Source: Trametes villosa (taxonomy: Eukaryota > Basidiomycota > Agaricomycetes > Polyporales > Polyporaceae). Taken from it: a stretch of DNA of 64,000 nucleotides. Of this stretch, positions 1 through 10,315 are shown one piece after another. Where the stretch lies: assembly GCA_002964805.2 (NCBI GenBank), contig PUDQ02000067.1:310001-374000 (forward strand), in the 5' to 3' direction. The notes under the pieces were generated by a model, which saw only the letters and a list, made by a program, of their open reading frames with translations, was not told the DNA's origin and did no database searches. Positions within the stretch are counted from its first letter, which is position 1; every line of letters starts with the position of its first letter. A program made the position numbers and the translations under genes.

Positions 1-3000
1 CAGATCAGCGGCGCGGAGGTACACGACCCCATGTCGCTCCTTCGCAGCATGATCAGCCGTCAGGTAGCGCCCGCGTTGGTTGTCGCCGACCGCGCGTTCA
101 CTACTAGCGAAGAAGCAACGGAGGCCATCAAGGCCCTTTCCAAGGCTGCGGTGCAGATGGGTCTCTCAAGCGTCGTCAATGAGCTTGGCTTGGCCGACAG
201 CCTCGGTCGGCAGGTGGAGGACCCTTTGGAGGATGTGCCGGAAGCCATTCCCGTGATGAAGTCCAAGGTGCGTAAATCGCTGTGTAACTGAGCTTGTGCC
301 TTGCTAACACGGCGTAGGAGCTCCCCACGGTCGACGTCCAGCGGAACGAAGACGGAGCGGTCACCCAGCTGACTTCCAACGAGCCTGCCCCGCACCCTAA
401 CGGCGACATCCCGTTCAACCTGGAGACTCTTCGCCGGCATCTGGGCCAGGTCATCCTCGCACGCCGTGTGCTCTCGGAGGATCTCGTTCTGCGTCAGCGC
501 CTGCTGGAACAGTCGGTATACAACGTCGCGGTGGAGCGCATGAAGCACCAGGCGGAGCTGTTTGATCAGCTCGGCTTGCCCAGCAAGAGCCTGCATTCCA
601 CCGACCTCCGGACGTGGATGTGGCATTGGCACGTCAAGTTGCAAGCGCGTATCGAGGCCGAGATTGCGAACCTGGAAGTCGAGGAGCGTATCATTGGTAC
701 GTCCACGCACATTGACGCGAAAACGCCGAGCTCACACTGCAGCAGCTCGTCTCAAGAGGAAGGGAAGCAAAGAGGAAGCACAGCTCAGCCCGTTCTTGAA
801 GCTGCTGAAGCCCGAGAAGCTATCGCTCATCACGGTCCTCGAGCTGATGCACCTCCACGGCTCGGGGGGCGTGCAGGACGGCATGAAGACTGCGCGGGCC
901 TTGCTTGCTGTAGGCCGAGCCGTCGAGAGCGAGTACAAGGCGGAGATGTGCAAGAAGAACAACATCTCGGTCCCGAATGCGACGCCTGCGCGCCCCGGGG
1001 ACCAGAACGTCTTCACGAACCTCGGCTACCGCGACTTGCACGCGCGCCGCGTCACCGCCCGGAAGTACATGGAGGACTCCGAGGAATGGACGTCGGACTG
1101 GTCGCAGCTCGTCCGGGTGAAGATTGGCAGCTTCCTCGTCGACTGCCTCATGGATGTCGCTACGGTTCAGCGAACCATCAAGGACCCGCGAACCGACGAG
1201 AAAATGTAGGTTGATCCGTGGTATACTTGTCCTCCCGGTATCTGACGCTGGTTCGCAGCACCGAGGACCAGCCTGCCTTCTTTCACTCGTACGAGTACCT
1301 ACGGGGCCACAAGCTCGGCGTGATCAAGTTCAACCCCGCCGTCGCGGAGCGGATGTCCAAGGATCCGATCGGGGAGACCCTCCACCCGCGGCACCTGCCT
1401 ATGCTCGTCAAGCCCAAGCCGTGGCTCAGCTACAACAACGGCGGCTACCTGTACAACCGGACCTGGGCCATGCGGTTCAAGGAGTCGCGCGAGCAGGAGC
1501 TCTATCTCCGCCATGCGTCGGACGCTGGCCGCCTCGAGCTCGTCTTCGCCGGCCTGGACGTGCTCAGCAGCACCCCGTGGCAGATCAACCGCCGCGTGTT
1601 CGACGTCGTGCTGAAGGTGTGGAACTCGGGCGAGCGGTTCTGCAAGATACCGCCCGCTGTGCCCGACGAGCCGGAGCCTGAGCGGCCGCCGAACATGGAG
1701 TTCGACAACAAAGCAAAGATGGTCTACCTCGAGCGCCAGAAGACGTGGATGCAGGCGAAGGCTGCGAACCATTCCGACCGATGCAGCATCAACTACAAGG
1801 TCGAGATCGCGCGTGCGGTGAGTGCCATCCTGCATGGGGCTGGAGACAACTACTGACGTCCATTTATAGTTCCTTGGCGACACCATCTATCTCCCGCACA
1901 ACGTCGACTTCCGCGGCCGCGCGTATCCCATTCCTCCCCACCTAAGCCATATCGGTGACGACCTCTCGCGTGGCCTGCTCCTCTTCGGTGAGGCAAAGCC
2001 GCTTGGCGCGCGGGGCTTGCGCTGGCTCAAGATTCACCTTGCCAACTTGGCCGGGTACGACAAGGCCAGCTTCGACGAGCGCGTCGAGTTCGTCCACGAA
2101 CACCTGGACGATATCTTTGACAGCGCGGAGCGCCCGCTCGAGGGCGCCCGCTGGTGGACCAAGGCGGACGACCCGTGGCAATGTCTCGCGACGTGCATCG
2201 AGCTGAAGGCGGCGCTGACCTCGCCGGAGCCTGAAGCGTACGAGTGCGCCCTTCCGGTGCATCAGGATGGAACCTGTAACGGTCTACAGCACTACGCTGC
2301 GTTGGGCGGCGACGCGGTCGGCGCGGCGCAGGTGAATCTTGCAGCTGCGGACCGGCCGTCGGACGTGTACACGTACGTCGCGAAGATGGTCGAAGACCAG
2401 ATCGCGCGTGACCTGAAGGACGGCCACGCATTCGCGGAGCTTCTGTCCGGCAAGATCTCGCGTAAGGTCGTGAAGCAAACGGTGAGCTCTACATTGGTAA
2501 TCTAGCAGAGTTGTCGCTCATCTCGGCTTGTTACCAGGTCATGACGACGGTGTACGGCGTCACGTTCATCGGCGCGCGCGACCAGATCGAGCGCCAACTC
2601 AAGGACCGAGGAGACATCCCGCCCGAGCAGTGCTGGCTCGCCGCGTCCTACCTGGCCAAGAAGGTGCTCGCGTCGATTGGTGACCTCTTCAAGGGCGCGA
2701 AGGAGATCCAGACGTGGCTGAACACGTGTGCGCGCCTCATCGCGAAGTCGATCCCGGAGGACCGCCTCATGCAGTCGTTCGCGGAGCCGGCCGTTTCCCC
2801 CAAGGCGAAGCGCAGCAGCGCGCCGCGGTGGAAGAAGGAGCAGATGACGTCTGTCGTGTGGACGACGCCGCTCGGGCTGCCGATCGTGCAGCCGTACCGG
2901 TCTGTGAAGCGCAAGCAGGTCATGACCGCGCTCCAGACAGTCTTCATCTCGGACCCGAACGTGCCGTCGACGGTGAACGCGCAGAAGCAGGCGTCCGCGT

Positions 3001-3625
3001 TCCCGCCCAACTTCATCCACAGCCTCGACGCGACGCACATGATGCTCACCGCGCTCGAGTGTCGGGTACGTTCTACTTCACTTCGCCTCGGGTTGAGGTG
3101 TTTGCTGACGTCGTGCTGTAGTCACAAGGGCTGGCGTTCGCGTCCGTGCACGACTCGTACTGGACGCACGCGGGGAGCATCGACCAGATGAACGCGGTCA
3201 TCCGCGACACGTTCATCGCGCTGCACTCGTCAGACGTGCTTAGCGGGCTCGCGCAGGAGTTCCGCGAGCGCTACGCGGACTACAAGGTCCCGCTGATGGC
3301 TCTCCAGGGCCCCGCGATGAAGCGACTCAACCTCGAGGGCGCAGCTGCGCCCGAGGACATCCAGGCGCTCAAGGAGGTCGAGAGCGACGAGGTGGAGAAG
3401 CCCGAAGAGGAGGCCCTCGCGGCGGACGACGCAGAGCTCGACGAGTTTGACGAGGAGGAGGAGAAGCCGAAGAAGCGCAGGGCGAAGAGAACCTCGGCGA
3501 AGGGCGACATCGAGCAGCGGCTCGCGGGCAAGTTCGTGAACCTCGTCGATATCCTGCCCCCGCTTCCGCAGAAGGGCAAGTTCGACGTGAACGCGATCAA
3601 GGAGTCGCAGTATTTTTTCTCGTAG
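1..3625 (+). CDS. RPO41: Mitochondrial DNA-directed RNA polymerase (5' end outside window)
   Basis: Single-subunit, T7-phage-like RNA polymerase that transcribes mitochondrial DNA in the matrix. The frame is open from base 1, so the gene starts upstream. Exons read: 1-267, 318-696, 743-1205, 1259-1817, 1870-2481, 2538-3065, 3122-3625, about 1,103 residues visible. The family motifs are present: the template-contacting [22 protein letters not shown] stretch at the exon 4/5 boundary, motif A with the catalytic Asp in [19 protein letters not shown] (about 2260-2315), motif [17 protein letters not shown] (split by the intron at 2482-2537), and motif C HDSYWTHA with the second catalytic Asp (about 3146-3170). 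The protein ends in the family's usual aromatic tail, YFFS. An acidic/Lys-rich insert (about 3370-3490) precedes the terminus and looks lineage-specific. It is convergent with the AKR7 gene. Very confident on identity; exon ends are inferred from splice consensus. Confidence 0.96.
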
Positions 3626-4037
3626 AGTGACCGACGGGCCATGCCGCTGTTCTCCTCGCCCACTCCTTCACCAGATGCGCGCTGCATCAGGCGCCGAGGG
3701 GCGCGCGCGTTTCGTCGGTCCATGCAACTGTCCCCGCTCGGTTTCGCTCTCGCCCAGCTCTCCGCTGCCTCGCCTCGCTCGGATGTTCCTGGGATCCTCG
3801 TCACGCATCGCTTTCGTATCACCGCTCACATCTGGTTACACCACGCATCCGTCCGCTCCTGCATAGTATCATCGGCATTCATGTATCTTACACGCATTAT
3901 ATTCGCTACATCCATCTACTTAGACGTATTCGGAACAATAAACCCATGCCTCTCCTCTCTGGAATTTCCATCACTATGACTGCGTAAGTATCGTTTAGAG
4001 CAGTAAGCGATTGCGGCCGACGACGTTCGTTCTGGTA
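3626..4037. other. Convergent intergenic spacer between RPO41 and AKR7 copy 1
   Basis: Both neighbouring genes end here, so this stretch should hold two 3' UTRs. AT content rises toward about 3840-3960. I see no convincing ORF or RNA gene. Confidence 0.6.
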
Positions 4038-5860
4038 TCAATGGAAGTACTCGGTCGCGTATGGCGAGACGGACAGCCAGGCTTCGTCCAGGACTTGCAG
4101 AACCTCTTCGGCTGCAACAGTGCAATACCATCAGCTTCGTCTCACGAATATTGTACACGAGCAAGGCACTCACGCAACGGGCCCTTCTCGAGATCGCCCA
4201 GGTTCTGTATGTGGTGAGCGGCCCGGTCCCGGTCAGCTCTCGTGCCCATCCATCTCCGTCATCCGTAGAGAGAGACTAGACGCACCTCCTCGATGTGCTT
4301 CACGCTCGACGCGCCGATGAGGACAGCGTCACCGTGCTCGCGACGCATGAGCGAGTGGTGCGAGATCCAGCGAAGTGCGACCTCGGCGAGCGTGAGCCCG
4401 TGCTTCTGCGCGACGGCCTCAATCTGCGCGAGCGCGCGGAAGTACGGTTCTTTCCAGTAGCGCGCGCGGTAGTTCTGCATGGCGTGGGTAAGCACCAGTA
4501 CGTGCAGTACGACGAGGGCCGGGCAAGGGAGAGCCTGCATACCTGGCCTTGGCCCTTGTTGGGGTCGAAGCGAGAGCCGGGCTCTACCTGATCCTCGAGA
4601 GAGCGGTAGCGACCGGTAAAGAAGCCACCGCCGACTACGCCGTGTGCGTCACAGATGTCAGTATCACAGGTTGTTCATGGGGGAATGAGGGAAATGCGCA
4701 CGCGGGTTGAACTCATAGAACGCGATGCCGAACTTGCGCAGACACGGGAAGAGCTCCGGCTCGACTTTCCTGTGTGTCCCGGGAACCATGTAAGTGATGT
4801 GCCGCACCCGTGAAGACCGGATCGACTGGCCTGTGGATCGCGTTGTAGATACCCTGGTACGCGGTGGGTTGGATGTAGCCGTTCGCCTTGCAGATGCCCA
4901 CCATCTCCGCGACTTCCCACCTATAAGTTTGGCAGTGAGGATCGCATTGTCTGCTTGTATGCGAGGCACACGAATGACGAATGACGCACGACATGTAGTT
5001 GGATATGCCAAAGCGCTTGAACTTGCCCTCCTTGTGGAGTTCGTTCACCGCCCGCAGAGTGTCCTCGTACGGGGTCGTACGGTCCGGGCCGTGCAGGTAC
5101 CACATGTCGATCGAGCTGTACGATATTTGCGTGAGCAAGGCCCCGGCTAAGAAAGAGGGTTCTTTGAATAGCGTACTCGGTGTTGAGTGCCTTGAGCTGG
5201 ATGTCGAGGAACTTGCGCAAATCCTACGGGTCGCGCATTCAACGCCTAGCCTCAAAGAACGTGATAGATGGGCGTATTACCTCAGGCGAGTGTGAGATCC
5301 GCGTTCCAGCAGCACCCCGCCAGCGAGTGCTCGCCTGTGATGAGTATGAAAATCGCATGCATGGTTAGGGCGACTGAGATCACCGACAGTTCAGTAAATA
5401 GGGCACGCACGGCGTTGGGGTATAGCTTCGTGTCCATGACAATCCCGCGCTTCTTCCAGTCGATCTTGCCAAGGTACTCCTCGCTGGTTCCTCCGCTGTA
5501 CGTCCGGGCGGTGTCGATCTGTTTTCGCGGGGCTGGTTGAGAACGAAACTTTTCACTCCAATGACCCTCGCGTGGACTTCGCGCACCTCGTAGTGACTGT
5601 GCTTCTGGAAGACATCAAGAATCGCCTCCACGTCTTTGAGGTCGTGCACGCGTGCACCTGTGCATGAAGGGCATGGTCAGCGCTGCTGCTCCATGTGAGG
5701 GATGCCAGATCAAGGGGGACGCTGACCTTCTTTGCCCTCTTCGCCGAACGTCATGGCGCCCTAGATCGCAGTGCAGACCGGTGAGTATGAATCTAACGTT
5801 TCGCATTTCAATACTTACCATAACGATGTTCAACGCGCTCTTCTGCTCCGGCCTAGCCAT
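4038..5860 (-). CDS. AKR7-type aldo/keto reductase, copy 1
   Basis: NADPH-dependent aldo/keto reductase of the AKR7 (aflatoxin-aldehyde/succinic semialdehyde reductase-like) group; cytosolic family, substrate unknown. Start is ATG at 5860 (MARPEQKSALNIVM), stop at 4038 after EAWLSVSPYATEYFH. Family blocks appear in order in about a dozen short exons: MTFGEEG, HDLKDVEAILDVFQ, IDTARTYSGGTSEEYLG (catalytic Asp/Tyr region), SIDMWYLHGPD, GKFKRFGISNYM, a WEVAEMVGICKANGY block, ELFPCLRKFGIAFYEFNP, the GGGFFTGRY loop, the RYWKEPYF block and the cofactor-binding ALRWISHHS...VLIGASSVKHIEE. The intron after the AIHR codons (about 4829) begins GC rather than GT, while copy 2 has GT at the same place, so this may be a GC-AG intron or a splice lesion. 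All other junctions look normal. It borders the DUF6533 array and is paralogous to the gene at 34677-36509. Confidence 0.88.
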
Positions 5861-6527
5861 CTCGTTCCTTGTTACTACTTGGTGTGAGTGGGGTGTAAGC
5901 GCGATGGTGGGAGGCGAATGCAAGTCGCGAATGAGGAGCACGGGTGCCCGCCCTCGGTATTTATAGAGGCTGCCTGAGGGAAGAGATGCTCCTGACCACT
6001 GAGCTCGTCATGCTTTATCTCACACTGCCGACGTGCCGGTGCGTAGGTCCTGGGTCGTCCCAGTGCCGACCGGGCATTGGAATACGGGTTGTAAGTGTGG
6101 GCGTATGTGCTATGGCCTACGAAGGCGGACTTGGGGCGCTTTCCGCGGCTAACTGATGATCAGAGTCAGTACATAGTCCAATATGGCCCCCGGTCCTGTT
6201 TCCGGTGGCTGTCGCTGAGAAACGGCTTCCACACCACTCGATTCTTCAGGTGTTACGGTACGCAGCTGCGAACATCAGCATCGTTCGAGCCCGGAGAGGG
6301 GCGGACCGAGCAGTGTCACTGCAGAGCGACCCCGTCTGACGCCAATGTACAATTCGAATAAACGTAGAAAACGTAGAGGGTCGCAGTTGTGGCTGGGGCC
6401 GTGTATGAGGAGCATAGAGGGTGTGTCTAGCGGGGGAGAAGGGGTCAACGCCGGGAATGACAACAAACTAAAAAAAACCTTGTCCGGCAAGGAAAGGTTT
6501 GGAAAAAAGAGGGGGGGATCGCCACTC
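5861..6527. other. Spacer between AKR7 copy 1 promoter and 3' end of DUF6533 unit 1
   Basis: Contains the presumed AKR7 promoter (about 5861-6050) and the 3' flank of unit 1. No ORF here resembles a protein; a short A-run occurs near 6470-6476. Confidence 0.5.
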
Positions 6528-8345
6528 TCATTCCGCTGCTTCCCTGGGCCCGCCGCTCTCGATCCCTCCCTCAAGCTCAGCTTCGGACTCGCCGCTCTGC
6601 GAAGCCACCGCAAACTCGACTGACTCCCAATCGTCGCCGTCGTGGTCAGGGAAGGAGTAGATCGGACCTCCGACGGCGGTGAGGAACTCTGGGAGCTCGG
6701 GCGACCGGTCCCGACGCTCGGCGCCGCTGTTGACGTCGAGAGAGGGGGACGAGACGGATGTGTGAGCACCTTCGAGCCGTGCGTTTGTCTCGTGGAGGGC
6801 GAGGAGGAAACGGCTGTTCAGGATGGAGGAGATCCTGTACAGAGCATATGATGGAGTGATTAATACGGTTAAAGGGTGCTGGGAGGACAATACCGTACGG
6901 ATCAATGAACAGCAGTAGGTAGGCCCCGTCACCCGGCGCATATGTGATCTTTGCATCGAGGCCAACCATGTTTAGTATGATAACTTGGTGTGCGTTTTCG
7001 GGTTCGTACCGCGCGAATCACCAAGATCATTTCCACGAGGTTCATAGAAGCCAGTATGCTGCGGACAACCACATCAGTGTCGTAGTACAGCGATGCCATA
7101 TGACTCATGTGACGACAGACCAGAAGTATATGCTTCCTGAAAACCAGACGGCGATAGGGGATTAGGCTAGAGACGATAAGTGAGCGGTGCCGTGCCCACC
7201 ATTGTCCCACATGACTTGCTCGAGGGAAGGCCGGCGAATGGTTGTACTTGTCTTGAAAACGTTTGCCAAACGTGCCTGATACCAGGTGACAGCGACGGCC
7301 AGCAGGTCTGCGAGGATTATGCCGCCCCGAGAAGCGATGGTAACTGTTCGGGCAAGTGGGTAATCGCCGGTGCTTTCGTCACTGCAGTCTGGAGCACTCA
7401 CATCTACCCCGTTACCGAGTCAGCGCTATTCGTTGGCACAGTGTCCCGTAGCCTGGGACCCCAAGGTGGAGGACTTACCCTGTGTGCAGACTCGGGCTGA
7501 TATCGACAACCAATTCACAATAATCTGGTGGGGGGAGAATGATAATGCTGATCCAGTGCAAGTTGACCTACGCTCCCATTGCTGAGCCGGAAGGAAGTGG
7601 ATGACGAGGCAGAGGGCTTACCATATTGACGACGACGGGTGCTAGGCTTAGCACGAGCGTAGCCCCACCTACTACTCTGTTCTTCCTCGAAAGGGCGTAG
7701 ACTCGCAGCGTAGTAAACACTGTTGTGGTTCATTAGCAAGTTTGGGAATTCCGGCTGTCGTACTCACTGGCAGGTCCGAGGAAACTCAAATATTGCGTAG
7801 ACACATTAAGCCAGTTGAGTGCAGCACAGCTTCGTGTAGGGACAGCATGAGAGGAGATATGAGACGGACCCAATGAACAGAAGCATCTACCTCTGAGTGG
7901 CGGGTGCGCTTCAGAAATGTGATCTGCCACTGCGGATGCAAAAGAATACCCACCGTGTCCGACATCGAGGCACCCAGCGCGAGACCCATTATGTTGCATA
8001 GCAGGGACATGTACCTGTTCCACGCATAGAGAATGCGCGAAACCCAGCTCTTCGACGACTGCCAAATGTACTGGTATTCTCGGCCCGATGTGAGAATAAC
8101 GTCGTACGCAAGCAGCGCTATCCCAATCAAGCAGGTGCATTTAATCGATATGTGGCGGGCTGCGAGCGTGCATATAATAGCACGTACCCGTGACTACAAT
8201 ATTGCAGATGTTGCCTGTTCTCCTGCATGGGATGCTGGTTAGCTGCGTCCTATTGTCAAGACACGCCGCACAGAAATGAAACAGCCTACGCAGATGCAAC
8301 GTCGGCGATCTCTTGTGCGATCTCTGCAGTGGTCGGCGACGACAT
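6528..8345 (-). CDS. DUF6533 seven-helix membrane protein, array unit 1
   Basis: Predicted multi-pass membrane protein of the basidiomycete DUF6533 family; biochemical role unknown. Exons (minus strand): 8345-8290, 8222-8188, 8117-7954, 7892-7891, 7829-7768, 7719-7622, 7567-7479, 7403-7402, 7343-7200, 7136-7121, 7058-7010, 6948-6899, 6834-6528; 1,074 bases, 357 residues. Order of features: polar N-terminus MSSPTTAEIAQEIADVASA; DUF6533 signature YDVILTSGREYQYIW followed by SKSWVSRILYAWNRY; TTLRVYALSRKNR loop after helix 3; lumenal Cys block PPPDYCEL; helix ILADLLAVAVTWYQAR with RRPSLEQVMW; short SIYF exon; helix SMNLVEMILVI; ISSILNSRFLLALHETNARL; then an acidic Ser-rich cytoplasmic-type tail with GGPIYSFPDHDGDDW. 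The two 2-base exons (7892-7891 AG, 7403-7402 AT) are required to keep frame. Splicing is inferred, not observed. Confidence 0.85.
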
Positions 8346-9869
8346 GACTGAGTACACCGTCTCCTCGGCTAAGCTGCGTAGAGTGGGGGATGATAGGAGT
8401 CCCTGGTGACAACGGCCGCTCTCATGACCCGCTTTTGAACAGAACCTAGGCATTGCGAATAACCTTCAGTCAAGGTCACGCGCGGTTCGTTGAGAAGACA
8501 CTGTACCTTGCCATCAAGCTGAGCCGTCAAAGCATTACGCCCATCGTAAAACCCAATTGCATGCCGTATGCTTGCTCGCGCAGCGAGAGATCCTGTAGAA
8601 GTAAATTTTCAGGCTGATATGATAGCGAAGTCAAGGCATCAGCGCACCTGAACGCTCTACACCCGGCTGGACGTGATACCGCAGAGGTTTTAGTCGCCGT
8701 ATGAGCGCGAAGAAGGCATTCTGCATGACTGTAGTTGCGAGGTATTGCCGTACGGACGCGAAGAAGTCATTATTTATAACAGCAGCCGCGAGGGCAGTGT
8801 TGGGTGGCGTCTTTCGAGGTCTGTTTTAAGAACAGGATGCAGTGTAAGGTTGGAGTTTAACAGCGCCGCGGTTACTTTGCAGAGACCGAGACGCACCGAT
8901 AGATGTCCGACGTCGTCGGCGAAGTTGCTATTGGGGACACAGATGCAACTTTCGAATTGCATCCTGTACGCTTCGATGTTGAACGAGGTTCGGTCGGGAG
9001 CTATGCGGTACTTGCACGGGTTGAAATCACACCGTTGTACGAATGTGGGCCACGGGCCGCGCGTGTTTAGGAGTTACCCTTCAGCCACGTTCCTGAAGCA
9101 CTCGATTGCCAAATATCTACCTAGCTGGACAAAAAGTCAGCATCCGAGACGGCAGAGTGAGGTAGGAGTACAGCATAAATCGCACTGATAATAGCGTGTA
9201 ACATAAGTATCGCAAAAGCTCTCGAGTGTCCCCCAGCGACCGGTAACGCATGAAGATGCTAGTAGCGGGCATGGTACCCTCAAGTCCGTCCGGCTGCATC
9301 GACGCAGCGCGGACACGGCCGCCGCGATAGTTCTGCCGCGTAGTAGTTGCTACTGTTGAGCGTGATTCAGACGAGAGCGGTGCGTGTGCTCTCAACTAGA
9401 CCGGCCCGTCCTGTCAGCCTTCTTTCCCTCCTGCGGCGATTATGTACACATACCATCTAATGCAGGTCAGCTGAGAGCCACGAGCGGGGCTCTCGAGGAA
9501 ACAATTCGAGTTGCGCGTCCACGTCGAGGCAAAGCGCAGTCGCTACCCACGATATGCAGTAATCCAGGTAGCGAGCTGTTAGATTACGTGTAGTCTGTGG
9601 CAATAATAAGAGGGTGCACTTACCCTTGAGGTAATAGGAGGCCTGATGACACGTAGTACGGAGACCCAGGGGTACGGCCGGTACGCCCGGCGCATTGCCC
9701 TCGACATTGCACGCGTCGAGGGCAATGCCGATTGGAAGGGAAGTCAAAACGAGTAGTAGCGCAGACGAAAGCCTTGCAATGTTGCATAGTTCAATGCCGT
9801 TAGACAGAAAGAACAGCCGATTCCGAAGAGGCACTGGCAACTGGTTTGCTGGTAGCAGAGAATCAGGTT
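8346..9869. other. Array spacer behind unit 1, decayed sequence
   Basis: No intact gene. Several short blocks recur in the spacers behind other units: a block near 8580-8610 resembling 19285-19315 and 24495-24520, one near 8850-8965 resembling 19480-19600 and 24690-24800, and a minus-strand peptide near 9240-9300 (PDGLEGTMPATSIFMR) matching 25050-25090. This suggests remnants of an ancestral repeated sequence, probably a second gene, now full of stops. Confidence 0.5.
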
Positions 9870-9910
9870 TAGCGCCCAATCTTGGTACCGATGCAATCTC
9901 GTGGGCGCTA
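9870..9910. repeat. Palindromic array element, copy A
   Basis: A 41-base element with perfect 9-base inverted arms TAGCGCCCA / TGGGCGCTA around a 23-base centre containing GGTACCGAT and CAATCT. Related copies occur in the other spacers (see findings). It could be a regulatory site, a recombination scar, or the end of a small non-autonomous element; the sequence does not decide. Confidence 0.75.
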
Positions 9911-10315
9911 TCTCCGCAGGCTCTCTGTCTCTCTCTCCATCGCCACGACTCGATGTCAGTACTACCGCCGGTACACCTGCCACAAACCCGCCCAGATTTA
10001 TCACAGGCTAAAAATTAACCCTGAGGATTCAAATCCGAATCTGGCCCCCTTCATCGGCGGCGGTCGTTCCCAAAACTCCAGGAACATCGACACGCCAGTG
10101 TACATAGGGAACAGAGCCCCGGTATGTCGTGTGTGTAGGAACCGAAGTGAAATAAAAGGTGGCATAAATTGCTCAGGAACCATGTCTACGACCAACTTGC
10201 GCCCTTGTACGGTCATAACTCATGCTCGCCGAGCCTCGCACTGTCAAGGAGACTTGTCTTCGTCCGGGTCCCGCGGTACATAGGGAAAGCCACACAGGGC
10301 GTCTTCGATACCGCA

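Noticed and set aside
60..710. 216-codon minus-strand frame opposite RPO41
   Set aside because: Shadow of the polymerase coding strand; it has no domain and crosses the polymerase exons.
7404..7430. Longer version of exon 8 in units 1, 5 and 7
   Set aside because: Its length (25 or 34 bases in units 5 and 7) breaks the reading frame into exon 9, and it is absent in unit 2.
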